From assembly GCA_031308135.1 (NCBI GenBank), contig JAHLJT010008756.1, positions 135,486,949 to 135,550,948 of the forward strand: a stretch of DNA of 64,000 nt. The letters are read 5' to 3'. Below the pieces are notes generated by a model. It was not told the origin of the DNA, ran no database searches, and saw only the letters and a list, made by a program, of their open reading frames with translations. Positions within the stretch are counted from its first letter, which is position 1, and each line of letters begins with the position of its first letter. Source of the DNA: Acheta domesticus (taxonomy: Eukaryota; Arthropoda; Insecta; Orthoptera; Gryllidae). This document shows positions 13,301 to 25,150 of the stretch, one piece after another. The translations under genes were made by a program, and so were the position numbers.

Positions 13301-14480
13301 GACATTTGGCTACAGAAGCTCTGTGAGGGTCGATTTTGCCATGTAAGATATCTCCAGAAGCCAGGATCCCCTATTTTTCTTTGAATGCCGTATACTTGAA
13401 AAACCAAAGGAATGCATGAAATGTCGTATTATATCCTGTAATTCAGTGCATTTAGCACCAACTGTCAAAAAGTTCAGACTTTTTGAGTACATTTTGGTGT
13501 GAATGCTGAATACGTTTTTTATGTCTGAGATTGCGCAATTTTGAGTTCATTTTTACAGAAAACGTTCGAATTTTTGAGAAAATTCTTAAGAAATAATTTA
13601 AAGCACTTGTAGTCAGAACTGCAATATTGTATTTTGGATATTAAGACGTGAGAGATACATAAAAAATACATTTGTGTAACGTTAGAAAAATAAAAATAAT
13701 TTATCAAAATTGCTTTGCTGTCATGCTATTCAGAGTATTTAGCTCAATCCATGCATGTAATTAAAGAAATATTGAAAGCTGTTTTTTAAATCTTGTAAAA
13801 TTGCCTTTATTTCACGCAACATTACAGCTAACCTGCGAATTTGAAAAAGGTGTAATTGTTCTTATTAAAAGATCTAATTTTAAAATTCGTTTAAAAGAAA
13901 AATATCAATCTTCAATTTTATAGTTCTAGGAAGTCGCCGAAAAAATGTAAACTTCTGCAATTTTCGAAAATTCAAAGAAATTCGGTCCAGTATCATTTTT
14001 AAAATCCCTAAGTGATAAACAGTAATCGAAAAGTTTAGAATCGTTTTTGAGGAAAACACTGGAAATGTCATCGATGCTTCATGAAAGGACTCCCAAAAAA
14101 TAAAATATTCGTTTTAAAACTCAAGATTCTGCGTCATCAGTCAAATTAATTGGGGAATATCAATGTTAGTGAATATCCTCAAATCAATCCGTGAATTGTC
14201 TTTATAGTTTTGTAAAATCAGCATATGCTAAAAAAGTACAAGTAGCACATGTAGTCATGAACCCTTAAACCTACATTAAAACCTCAAATCAACTTGAAAA
14301 TTTAACTTCCTTTTAACTCTCGTTTGTACTTTACTGTAAAACTTTCATAACTATCTGAAACCAAGCTATTACATAACAAAAAGGAAGAGCTGTAGAAATG
14401 TTACAATAGAACTAAACGGCACATGCACTATACGGAAAATCGAATTTTTTACTTCCGTGTAGTATTCGATTTTCCTTGGA
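13301..14480. repeat. Probable copy of the dispersed AT-rich repeat family
   Basis: The segment at 13530-13690 (TTTACAGAAAACG-T, TTTGAGAAAA, AATTTAAAGCACTT, GTGAGAGA) matches the tandem units of the 43.7-45.4 kb copy. The following 13790-14060 has the same run of GAAAATT / TTTTGAAAATTC / AAACGTTTTT phrases. Boundaries are not visible. The reading frames are composition artefacts. Confidence 0.5.
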
Positions 14481-14725
14481 GTATAGTTTCACTATTCATT
14501 ACGTACACTTAGTTGAAAATGTAACGGAAATGTTTTTTGTTTGTCAAGATCTGTACACTTAGGATATCCTCCTGGCCACGTTTATCTTAGAAACATAACG
14601 CATCACATGTAATTATAATCACTGAATTTTATTAAGAAAGGAATATGTGTCAGCCGATTGTGTTTGTATACACTCATGTATCTTTGTATTTAAAACAGTC
14701 AACTAAATTCTCGAACTTAAAAAAG

Positions 14726-14890
14726 CTCTCTCTCTCTCTCTCTTTCTTTCTTGCTCTCGCTCTTTCCTTCTTTCACTCACTCTCTCTTTCTCTCAGTCAC
14801 TCACTCTTTCTTTCTCTCACTCATTCTCTCTTTATTTCTCTTTCTTTCTTTCTTTCTCTCTCTCTCTCTCTCTCTCTCACTTTCTTTCTC
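14726..14890. repeat. (CT)n/(CTTT)n microsatellite
   Basis: About 165 bp of CT, CTTT and CACTCT repeats, open in two plus-strand frames as Ser/Leu/Phe tracts; these are not genes. Confidence 0.9.
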
Positions 14891-16230
14891 TTCACTATCA
14901 CCTTTTGCAGCCCGCTGTCACCCTTTTGCAACACGTAAAACAAGACAAAGACCATGTAATAACGTAATCAACAAATAACAGCAGATATGTGTTCATTTCT
15001 ATTAATTTTAATATTTTATTACTCAGTGATTTTACGATAAAGCCAGTTAATAAGAGGAAGTAATACTACATCTAAGGCTCAATCTCTTTCATTTGTAGGA
15101 AATATTTTTAAATTTGATTAGTAGAATGCTCAAATTAATTTGTAAACTAAAACTCTTTGAATTTTAATATATAGAAGATGTGCCATTTAATTAATTTTTA
15201 ATGTAATGTAGCTAGTAGTATCGTATTTTAATGTAGTTAGTCGCCGATGGTTAGATATGTTGATGCGAATAGAAATAAATAAATAAATTTTAAAACCAAT
15301 TAATTTTGGCAAAACTGATGAGTGCTTATCCGCTTACAGAAACTACATAATACAGTTCAGACGTGTCTAGTTCTTAGTGTCTAAAACTAGTATTGTCCAT
15401 GCGTGTTTTTAAAGAAAAGACTTCGAAACTCTTTTCTTCCTCACCTTTATTATATAAATATCGTAAAAGATAAAAAACTTAAATTTATTGGTGGTGGCGA
15501 CGCAGCAGAGCTCACTTTACAACAGAAAAACCTTTATCGAGAACTTCCCCTCTTTCAGGCACGCCTTTCCAACTTGCGTTGAGCTGGACAGAAACCTAAG
15601 CGGGACGCCAGGCCAACTTGTCTCGGCAGCCCGACCGGAAGTAATTGAAGAAAGGAACTTTCAAAAGTTGGGATCGGAAGTTCCATTAAGTGAAAATGAA
15701 ACCTGTTCCTTCATGACGTTATTTTAGTCAATTTGATTTCTTCTTAGCTTTAGATTCTTCATGAACTTGAAAAACGTAGCTTCTTATTGTTATGAAGTTT
15801 TATTGGTATCACGGACGGTGTTGGTCATCCGAGAAAACTTAACCAAGATCGTCTTTTCGTTTTATAGAAACGCCAAACACGATCAAGGTGATTGGTAAAG
15901 ATATGAAACATATCATTTTCAGTTATAACCATGATGCCATACACAACTGTCAGTCGACAAAGCCAAACTAGACATTCTCGGGCCTTAATAAACTGGAAGA
16001 ATTATATATTTACTAAGTTAGTTAACTGATTCTTACAATATCGATTAGAAACAGAAAGTGTACAGTAGAATATGGGTTTTACTAGATGTTTAAAGGCAAG
16101 AAAAACACTGATGGAAAATGTAATTTGGAAGAGAACGGAGATTTCTTGCTCAATAACAACATCTTTTAAAAAAGACAGCTTTCCAATGAAATTTTCATAC
16201 TCGTCGAATGCCGAATGGCCAAATAAATGG
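14891..16230. other. No gene recognised
   Basis: AT-rich sequence. A frame at 15488-15727 has ordinary amino-acid composition but starts at a non-ATG codon and has no recognisable motif or splice context. Tandem (AAAT)n sits at about 15270-15292. Confidence 0.4.
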
Positions 16231-17285
16231 ACGGAATGATCTCTTCAGCTCTACCAAAATTAGTGACGCTAAATTCGCACATTTTTCGCATCATTTCTAA
16301 ATTTGCTTTTTTTGAAAATTCAGGGAGTTGAACAAAAATGACACCTACGAAATTTTTAACCTAGCCTTATTTAATACATGGAACAATTTCAACATAAAAT
16401 TTTAAGCACAAGTTACACGAAAACTGCTGTTTTTTGAAAATTGTACGTGACCTTTTAAAAGAGCTAATTTTTATAACATATTTTGTTTAAGTCAAACAAC
16501 TCTATTTTTAATTTCGTAGTTTTGAAATATTAAATTTTTGTAATTTTTGAAAATACTGAATTGAATCCCGTTGAAGAAATACAGAATTGAAATCCGTTGG
16601 AATTGAAGCGCATGACTTTTTATCATCTTTTGATAGACACGAGAAGAAAGTTTAAAGAATTTGGAGCTGTTTATGTAACAAAAACGTTAAAAAATAATAA
16701 TTGTCTACATTTCATGATAAATTAGGTGAAAATTGCTCATATTTTCAAAAAATTGTACATGACATTATTCAGAATTTGATCTTTAAAATTGCACTTTTGT
16801 AATTTTCCAAAAAAAATCAGTCTTTTGCAATTTTCCAAAATTCATCGAAAATGAGACCTCCACCGTCTCTTAAACGTTCTTTATGGATCTGAGAAGATAG
16901 TTTAATCAAACATTTGGAGTCATTTTTGAAAAAAGTTTGAAAATATTAAAGATTCAAGTAAATTACTCCCCAAAATAAAAATATACATTTCAATGTCAGC
17001 GGGCCTCGTGCCTCTTTAAATCGATTGAAGAAAATCAATCGGTTAAGCGGTTTGGTGCTAGCTTTGACCACAGACGGACAGACAGTCGTCATGCAATATT
17101 TCGGTATCAAGGACCCACAAAACATGGATTTTGACCAGACAAGGTGTTAGAGGTAGTAATTTTACTATATGTAGGAACAAGATATATCCATGTTTTCGTA
17201 ACTAGGACTCGGAATAAAAGTTTTTCTGTCGAAAATTCGCCATTTTTCAAAACTCTCTCTTTTTGCGAAGTAAGGGCGAGAAAGT
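16231..17285 (+). repeat. Copy of dispersed AT-rich repeat family (plus orientation)
   Basis: Near 16280-16345 it shares CTAAATTTGC-TTT-GAAAATTCAG-GAGTT-AACAAAAATGA with 43800-43850. Near 17040-17130 it has the family signature: GGTTTGGTGCTAGC-TTGACCACAGACGGACAGACAG followed by TTCGGTATCAAGGACC. The 3' part, GTCGAAAATTCGCCATTTTTC, matches 45260-45290. It is non-coding and several hundred bp of internal repeats separate the landmarks. Confidence 0.65.
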
Positions 17286-18505
17286 AAAAGGGCAGGACCT
17301 GCTTTGGATTGGTAAAACTACATCAAGGTATCAATGGAAGAAGTAAATCTTGAAGATTGTGATTGGAACAATAAAACGTGAAAACAAAAAAAATAGGAAA
17401 CTTGAATAGTTAGAAAAAGAATGTTTACAATACTAAAATTAACCTCGGTCACATCTTTAATGTATGACCCGGATACAACCTTCAAAGACAGTAATTTTCA
17501 ATCAAACATGATGCCATTCTACATTCAAATAAAGAAAAAGAAAACTTAATCTATTGTTTTATATAAATTGATCCTTCCCGAAATACTGATTTAATATTGG
17601 ATCAAGTATGCTGTTAAGTTAATTTGTATTATCATTTTGGTAAAATATAAATATTTCTGTAATCAAACAATAATCTAGTAGAATACCTGTAAAAGTCACT
17701 AATAACCAAGTTTATGATGCGACTATAAATACATTTTAAAAATTAATCTAATTAAAAGAGACTTATAGAAATAAAGAGTTAGTCCTAACACCATAATCAG
17801 TAACCATTGGTGTTGATCCAAGCAAAATGTCTAATGAACAAGCCATACAGTTATTTTTAATCATGATAGCAATTTTGTGAAACATGATAGAAGTGTGTAT
17901 GGGTGAAAATCTCAATATTCCCATTCCCAGAAATGACATTGAGTTAAATGGAGAATGCAATGACATTTTCAAGCACAACAGGTGTGATAACTGAAACGTC
18001 AATAGCTAATTTTCATTAGAAGGTAGGACAAATTAGACAGTTAATACCCTGGGGCTTAATAACCCTTTGAGTTTATAGCAAGTAACAATTTTTCCTCAAA
18101 ATGAGTTACTAAATTTATTGTTTTATTGTAGCGCGCTCGGAACATGAGTGTAAACTTTTAATGGCACCCAGCCCGTAACCCGTTAAAGCTAAGCGCCGAC
18201 TCACAGTATTTCATATTTTCTTTAAGTCTCACGTGAAATGCACTTGCTGCTTATCATCCAGTAGATGAAGTTTTCCTTAACGTTTTTGCTCGTAGACCCG
18301 TTTTGCAAAAAAATTATTAAAACCGTTGACCCATCACATTAATTAACTGTCTATTCAAAAAATATATTTGTGTATCACTCAATATCAATCATTTCATTAG
18401 ATATCATGAATTAGGTTTTGTTAATTAGTTAAATCATTAAAGTGAAGTGTGTTGTTCCCTTTGGTTATATACTACCTATTGAATTTGTATATCTTTTAAA
18501 CCAAC
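17286..18505. other. No gene recognised
   Basis: AT-rich; a minus-strand frame at 17763-18002 has no motif and no splice context. Nothing further identifiable. Confidence 0.4.
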
Positions 18506-18521
18506 TAACAACAACAACAAC

Positions 18522-18560
<39 letters not shown>
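18506..18560. repeat. (CAA)n-(TAA)n microsatellite
   Basis: A CAA tract passes directly into a TAA tract and abuts the 3' end of the truncated R4/Dong-like copy that follows. Confidence 0.9.
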
Positions 18561-19150
18561 TTGTATTGTTCCTCTAATTCACCACTAAGAATGTTACGAG
18601 TCGGTTGAATATAAAATATACTCCGGGTTGCGTGCATCATCCTAAGGGGCAGATCTAGGAACTGTCGGTGCCGCTACATTACTTAGTGCAAAATGTGGGC
18701 TGTTCAAAATAAAGCAATTTCCTGCACTTCCCAGTCCTTTGAATGACCTGGAGTTTATCCAAGTTCTTACACAGATTTTGTGGAACAAATCCCAGAGTTC
18801 CACATTCAGCTGATCTCGATTTCCAAACTCATGTATTCAAGACATTTCTCTGCCTCCTTGGTTAGGACTTTTGATCGCACTGCACAGCATTATCTACAAG
18901 TAGACACTTCTTTCTCTAAATACTCGAAAAAAATATCCGGCTTATTTGCTACAATCGTGCGGCCAGTTTGAACTAGTTGGTCGTACAATATTACACACAG
19001 TGCAGTAGACGTCAGCAATTTTGATGAGTATTCGTAGGACTTGGAGTACGTGTATTCGTACCATTTTGATGAATATTCGCACCATTTGGAACTTTGAGGG
19101 GTCTGCCAGTGGAAGTAACTGCACATTCTATCGTGTCTTTTCAAGTATTC
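18561..19150 (-). mobile_element. 5'-truncated, decayed R4/Dong-like LINE copy
   Basis: The 590 bp align end to end with 31741-32340 of the full copy: the same 3' UTR (TACTCCGGGTTGC, AATGTGGGCTGTTC), C-terminal coding sequence and part of the endonuclease region. On the minus strand, 18890-19144 still reads with the order KRHDR-CSY-HWQ, WYE, ILYDQ-QT-RT-ANKPDI of the intact copy, but several codons and the Asp-Val of the catalytic site are lost to indels. It is flanked by TAA-type microsatellites on both sides and is clearly older than the 30-35 kb copies. Confidence 0.85.
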
Positions 19151-19260
19151 TTAATTATTATTGCTATAATAATAATTATTATTATTATTATAAAAATAAA
19201 TATTATTATTCCTGTTATTTTTATTATATTAATATATAATATTGTTAACGTATTTATTAT
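19151..19260. repeat. Imperfect (TAA)/(ATT) microsatellite
   Basis: Mixed AAT and ATT triplets abutting the truncated 5' end of the preceding LINE copy. The Ile/Tyr-rich frames across it are artefacts. Confidence 0.85.
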
Positions 19261-20740
19261 TATAAATATTATAAATGTTGAGAGGAATCAATTTGTACCT
19301 TTCCTATTATATCGACTTTGTAAGAAAGTTCAAATCGACCCCATAGCGTCGATATCAACCACTAGGGCAATAGCTACACTGTATCGCCTGTTATTTTCGC
19401 TAAGTGGTCATTTTATCGCCTATGAAGTTGTTAAAATTTCTCGTTTTATAAAAAAAATATTTTATAACTCAAAATTCTTCGTGCAATATTTGCATAATAC
19501 GGTAAATCTAGTATTTGTTTACCTACATCTATTGCATTACTATAATAAATATGGTATTAATATTGTCTCCCTTACACAAATTGGCATGTAGAATTGATCA
19601 ATATTTTCTTGTTCTTTTTATCCCTAAATGTTGGTACAGAACACGTCTTATTTTTAAAATCGTGAGAAATAGATTCCTGGTTTTCATGCTAATTTCAATA
19701 CCGTTTCGGTATGAAAGTAATGTAAACAACACACACACACACACACTCCCTCTCTCTCTCTCTCTCTCTCTTATTATTGCAAGGAAATGTATTCTCGTTA
19801 TTGAGAAAAATTAAAGGAATGCAGTATAGAATTCGTTAAATAAACACAGGAATATACTCTGCGTGATGTGAGAAATCGGCTTCAATGTTTCCCGTCCATT
19901 CACGCTATGCCGTGTTCCGATGACACGTTTGTTCGACGCCAACCACGCTGTTGTGAGTACTTAACGCTACGTGGATTATCTGCAGCGGAATGTTGAAGAT
20001 AGCTAATGGAATCGCCCTCCCAGCTTTCCAAATATCCCAGCAAACAGATTCTCAGAGAGTGAAATAATCAACAAAGTAGCTGCAGAGGTGGACGGAACAG
20101 CAAGTAACTATCCTCTAGAATCATGGAATATCCTCTAGAATTGAAAGACGCGCTTCCGGGTTCACGAGGAAGAATGTGGATATCTGCTGGATCACACACG
20201 AGATTGTTTTAAATTCTGTGGAAGTAAGGAATGAAGTTTGTAATAAATGGAGTAACTTCCTTAAATGTGAAGATGCGAGAAATTCACATAAGGTTTTTTT
20301 TTTCAGTTTGGCTTAGGCCTCGAAACGAACCAAAACAGGCGTCAATGGTTTGATGTCCAGCGTCCCAGATTAATGTTAAAATTCCAGGGCATGTAGAGGG
20401 GTCAAAGATGATCAGTATTTGGTAGTGAACACGAAGTGATACATTTATTACAAGAAAGTTACACATGTTGCTTTTGCCCCTGAAGAGTATGCAACTTATC
20501 AAGCGTTAGTGTTTGGCAGGCACGTGAAATATCTTTGATTCTGTCCGAACGTGACCCGCAAAACTCCAGTGCAGGGCAAGATGCCTACCAGTTAGCGAGA
20601 TGCCTACATGTGACAGTAGTCACTAATTTTTATACAAAATTTGCTACTTCATTTTTATACGAAATTTCTCACCACACATTTATTGACAAATTTAATCATC
20701 TTCGACCTCCCTGTGTCTTAGAAGATTATAATATTTAAAC
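19261..20740. other. No gene recognised; includes (AC)n-(TC)n tract
   Basis: (AC)n followed by (TC)n lies at 19728-19772. A short direct repeat, ATCCTCTAGAAT, occurs at 20110 and 20130. No coding region is supported. Confidence 0.45.
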
Positions 20741-21172
20741 TTATAATTGTCACCATTCCAGTCACCTTGTTGGAAGCTATTCGCTCGGAGAAAATGTTCC
20801 GCAGACATGTAGAATCCCACCCAGGGGGTGATGATAGATTCCAAATTGTGACCATGTTACTAAATAACAGTGCTTTTTAATAATTAAATTTGTTCAAAGA
20901 ATTAGTCGTCCCGACCGGGATTCGACCCCGGGCCTTCTGGTTTACGCCCAGCTGCTCTGACCACTAAGCTACCGAGTCAACCAACCCTTTGAACAGTATT
21001 CACGAGCGCACTATCGCTCCTTATATATAATTGTCACCATTCCCGTCACCTTGTTGGAAGTTCAAACTGTTGAAAGGGTTGGTTGACTCGGTAGCTTAGT
21101 GGTCAGAGCAGCTGGGCGTAAACCAGAAGGCCCGGGGTCGAATCCCGGTCGGGATTCTTTGAAAAAATTTAA
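20741..21172. repeat. Inverted pair of tRNA-related SINE heads
   Basis: The arms 20889-20998 (minus sense) and 21062-21172 (plus sense) are near-identical inverted copies separated by about 63 bp. Each contains an A-box-like TAGCTTAGTGGTC and a B-box-like GGGTCGAATCC with a T-arm (CCGGG / CCCGG) and a CTGG-loop-CCAG stem. The acceptor stem does not pair properly and the residue before the GTA anticodon position is C rather than T. I therefore read this as tRNA-derived SINE sequence, not a working tRNA gene. A direct repeat (TATAATTGTCACCATTCC) lies at 20741 and 21025; a related fragment is at 43484-43508. Confidence 0.7.
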
Positions 21173-23270
21173 ATATTTATACCGAGATACGGGATGTGAC
21201 GGGGCCAACCGGGGACGAAAAAGCATCGCGAGGCAGGGCCTGCTCCGCGGCTGGGCTTGTGCGAGCCGAAGCCCTCCACAGTCGCTGACGGGTTCTTCTC
21301 AACGAGGTCTTCTCCGCCGCGCCGCGCGCTTCGATCGTCTCATTTTCCTGGAGGGGCGCAGGAGGGGCTGGCAAACAGCCAGTTGCGATCGATTTTTTTA
21401 TGAACGCACGCTATCGTGGAGATAAGCGATAAGTATCTATCGGATTTGGCCCAAATTACTAGAGCACAAATTTGGCTATACCACGTCCTGAACATATCAA
21501 AAAGAAGAATGTATAAAAAAAAGTATCTTCCTGTCCAAATAAGAAGATAGTGAACTTGCCTATCGAGAGCCCAGGAAGTATAAATTAGAGGAGAGAAAGT
21601 GGGAAACACGATTTTCTTCAATTTTTTTACAGTTTATGAAGAACTGTATGCCGTATTTACTTGGACAATTTTAGAACATTTATAATACTTCATGAATTCA
21701 AGAAATTACTGAAGTAAAATATACATCTTATTGCATAATTTCTATATGCAAGGGGATTTTCTCAAATTTAAAAATGATGTATTAGCAATGTAGATAGAAA
21801 TAACAGATCTTCCAATAAAAGATATAATAGTTACGTATTTAATTATGTTGCATGAAAAATATAATTGATCGTTTCAGAAATGAGTTTTAATGTCTGTGAT
21901 TATGCCATATTGGGACTAAAAAATATTCATATGGCAAATACAAAGACTATGATACAAAACACTTGTAAGCATCAATGATAGAAAGGGAAAATCAGAAAAA
22001 TAAGATAAGAAAATATTACCTATTTTCCCCAAAAATTAAATATTGATGTTTGTAAAGCATGATAACAGAAAACTAATTCCAACTCATTGTTTGTATGATA
22101 CTCAAATAAGTTATCACATTAGTACAAATTGACTGCGATAGTGAATCATTTAATCATGCTGTAAGTCGAAACGTGTAATTTAGAAGATTCTTGAACTGTT
22201 TCTTGCACAACGTTTCTTGAGAATACATCAATGACATTAGTATAAAATTGGTTGAGTTCTTTGTACGTAACTAGTTTCCAAACCAGTAATATTATTTTTT
22301 ATATATTATCATTGGTTTTCCATTAAACAACTAGCTACATAAAAGGTTTTGCGAATCTTGCCGGATAAGCCTGTCGCTGAAAACATAATATCTTGCGGAA
22401 GATATTCAGCGATTGAATTTGGATTTGGTTTCTTGCCCCCTCTTTCCCCAAATCGGTACTTAAAAGATCACAAAATGTTGATTTTGATACTTGCCAATAT
22501 ATTTTCATGTTTCCAGAATGAAAGTTCTGATGTTGCTATTTAAAAGTGGTAATAAGATGACAAATGCTCTAGTTGATTTTCAAAAGTAAATGCTTAAAGT
22601 TGGTTCAGATTATGTAATTGCCCTATAACACGATGGTACAGAAAAAAATAACAAAAACAAAAGATAGAATTGTGTTTGGATGGTAAGCAATTACTTGGAA
22701 TGTGATAACTTTAAGTTGATTAAAAATTTTACTTGTTGGGATTTGGAAAACATCATTTAAATATAATTTCAAGAATCTAACTGAATTCAAGGATATTAGG
22801 TACGTTTTATGTGAAGAGTATTCAATAAACACCGAAAGCATTTATTATGTAAATCAGAACAAAGGACTCTCCCCCTCCCACCCTCCCCAATAGATTTGTT
22901 TTGTTGGTAATGTTGAGAATATTAAATGAAGAGAACTTCAATTTTTAAATGTATACATTTCAAGAGCATTCAAATATTCTACGTACGTGTCTTAAACACA
23001 AACTTATAGGTTTTAATGGAAATCATTTAGAAAAAGAGACGGATAGAAGAAAACGGGGTATTCGAATCACGAAAAACTACTGGATTCAAAAGTGTGTTTT
23101 AAACTTTCCCATCGATTTTCATTACGAAACCTAACGACAGTAAATGGGAACTGGTGTAGAGAATTATCTTACAGCATTTTCAACGCGTTATCTATCCAAC
23201 TGTTTTTCCAGGAAGTTTAACGCAGTGAATGGAAATGGTTGTAAAAGCCTGAGAAAAACATTGTTCCCGT
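21173..23270. other. No gene recognised
   Basis: A moderately GC-rich patch (21190-21420) is followed by AT-rich sequence. Frames on both strands overlap and show no domain. A C-rich run (CTCCCCCTCCC) lies at 22868. Confidence 0.4.
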
Positions 23271-24830
23271 CGCGATCGCGTTGCGAACAAGGAGGAAGCG
23301 AGAGGACTGGAGCTGGAGGTGCGCGGCTGGGCAAGCGACGGCGAGCGGTGGGGTCGCTAGGCGCTGGTGCGGGTCACTGTGCCCGGGGGTCCTCCGCGTC
23401 GATGCACCTCAATCAACCACGCGCGGACACCGAGAGAGGGCCGAGCGCATGGAGGCCGAGAGCGAGTGAAGCGCATGGAGGCCGAGAGCGAGTGAAGCGC
23501 ATGGAGGCCGAGAGCGAGTGAAGCGCATGGAGGCCGAGAGAGTGGAGCGCACGGAGGGCCGAGAGCGAGTGAAGCGCATGGAGGCTAAGAGCGAGCCGAG
23601 CGCATGGAGGCCGAGAGCGAGAGAAGCGCATGGCAGCTAAGAGCGAGCGGAGCACATGGAGGCTAAAAGGGAGCGAAGCGCATGGAGGCCGGGAGCGAGC
23701 GGAGCGCATGGAGGCCGAGAGCGACGGGACACAAGGAGGCCGGGAGCGAGTGAAGCGCATGGAGGCCGAGAGCGAGAGAAGCGCATGGCAGCTAAGAGCG
23801 AGCGGAGCGCATGGAGGCTAAAAGGGAGCGAAGCGCATGGAGGCCGGGAGCGAGTGGATCGCATGGAGGCCGAGAGCGAGCGGAGCGCATGGAGGCTAAA
23901 AGGGAGCGAAGCGCATGGAGGCCGGGAGCGAGCGGAGCGCATGGAGGCCGAGAGCGACGGGACACAACGAGGCCGGGAGCGAGTGAAGCGCATGGAGGCC
24001 GAGAGAGAGCGGAACGCACGGAGGGGCCGAGAGCGAGTGAAGCGCATGGAGGTCGGGAGCGAGCGGACGCAAGGAGGCCGAGAGCGAGCGGAGCGCACAG
24101 AGGAACCGAGAGCGAGCAGAGCGCACGGAGGGGAGCGGAGCGCATGCACGCCGAGAGCGACGAGCAAGACGCGCACGGAGGAGGAGGCGAGCGCAGCGCA
24201 CGGCAGCCTTACCGGTGCGGCGAGCAGCTCCGTGGACGCGTCGCGCGCACGAGGCCAGGCCTACTCCCAGCGGCGGCGGCGCCAGCACTGCGGAGCCCGC
24301 GTTCGCGTCAGCGGGCCGGCGGGCGGGGGCGGCGGCGGCGGCGGTGGCTGGGGCGGCTGCCCGGGCGCGGCGGCGCGGCGCGGCGAGGCGGCGGCGGGGC
24401 GGGGGAGGGGTGGCGCATACGCGGGAGGGGGCGGGGGCCGGCGCGGCGCCGGGGCTGAGGCTCGCGCCGAGGCTGGGTCAGTGCCTGCACGAGCCTTCTA
24501 ATGGCGCGTAAACGCCCTCTGGCGAGAGCCGGCAGGTCGAGGTGCGCCGCGCGCGCGGGCCGGCCCGGCGTCTGGGCGGGGCGGGGCGGGGCGGGGCGCG
24601 CGGGGGAGGAGGACGCTGTGCCGCACCGCAGTGACGTCGATCGGGCGGGGGTGGGGGTGGGGGTGGAGCGAAGGCTTCGCGTGTTTACCGCTCCTCGGGC
24701 GGCGGCGTGGGCGGCGCGGGAGGCTCCGCCGCCACCTGCTCGCGTCCTCAGTTATTCTGCCCGTTCGTGACGACGCCACGCCGCCGCCGTCTATCCAAAT
24801 AAATTACGCTTTATGAGGGTTCGCGTTGTG
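23271..24830. promoter_or_regulatory. CpG-island-like region with GC boxes and a CRE-like site
   Basis: This 1.5-kb block is far richer in G, C and CpG than its surroundings. At 24575-24599 GGGGC-GGGGC units overlap in tandem (Sp1/GC-box type) and at 24632-24638 there is TGACGTC, the core of a CRE. Such blocks are commonly promoters or first exons, but no first coding exon can be assigned on either strand. Long frames here exist because the minisatellite and GC-rich DNA lack stop codons. It could equally be a GC-rich repeat accumulation. Confidence 0.45.
23432..24165. repeat. 26-bp GC-rich minisatellite with higher-order structure
   Basis: About 27 units based on GCATGGAGGCCGAGAGCGAG plus a 6-bp variable tail, unit length 26 bp. 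Variants (CTAAAAGGGAGC, GACGGGACACAA, GGCAGCTAAGAGC) recur in blocks. The marker GAGAAGCGCATGGCAGC appears at 23621 and 23776, 155 bp apart (about six units), and GGAGGCTAAAAGGG at 23658, 23813 and 23891, showing a higher-order repeat. As 26 is not a multiple of 3, all three frames encode a 26-residue Arg/Glu/Ala period and stay open by chance. Confidence 0.9.
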
Positions 24831-24897
24831 TATTCACTTGCAGTGCAACAAGCGCCCGCCGCAGCCACGAATTAATATATCGAACAATCTTCAACAC

Positions 24898-25150
24898 TCT
24901 ATGGTGGATCTAGGGGGGCATAGGGGTCATGACCTCCCCCCAAAAGGCCCACATTTTTCGTTTGTGCCTTCGTTTAATTTGAAAAAAATTGATTAAAATA
25001 TTTATGTTAGAATTATGTAATTATTTAAAAAAATAATATTGCATAGGATCATATATACACTACAAAAATCATATACATACAATAAATGTTTATCATTTAA
25101 CAAAAACCTATGATGGTCACCTCCAAAATTATCGGCTTGATCCGCCCCTG
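24898..25150. mobile_element. Decayed hAT-like MITE
   Basis: The left end (GGTGGATCTAGGGG) and the reverse complement of the right end (CAGGGGCGGATC) resemble the CAGNGGCGGATCTAGG termini of non-autonomous hAT elements. The interior is 250 bp of AT-rich non-coding DNA. No clean 8-bp duplication remains, so the boundaries and the family are tentative. Confidence 0.45.

Noticed and set aside
14645..14978. Ser/Leu/Phe-rich frames
   Set aside because: Translation of a (CT)n/(CTTT)n microsatellite in two overlapping frames.
15488..15727. 79-codon plus-strand frame with ordinary composition
   Set aside because: No ATG start, no recognisable motif and no splice context; left as unsupported.
19021..19591. 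165-codon frame with long Ile runs
   Set aside because: Crosses a TAA/ATT microsatellite and the antisense of a LINE fragment; composition artefact.
21073..21156. Possible tRNA gene with GTA anticodon-like loop
   Set aside because: Acceptor stem does not pair, position 33 is C, and a second inverted copy lies close by; better explained as a SINE head.
23144..24511. Several long plus- and minus-strand reading frames (up to 281 codons) rich in Arg, Glu, Ala, His and Gly
   Set aside because: They are produced by a 26-bp minisatellite and GC-rich DNA with no stop codons in any frame; open in all directions with no domain or splice signal.
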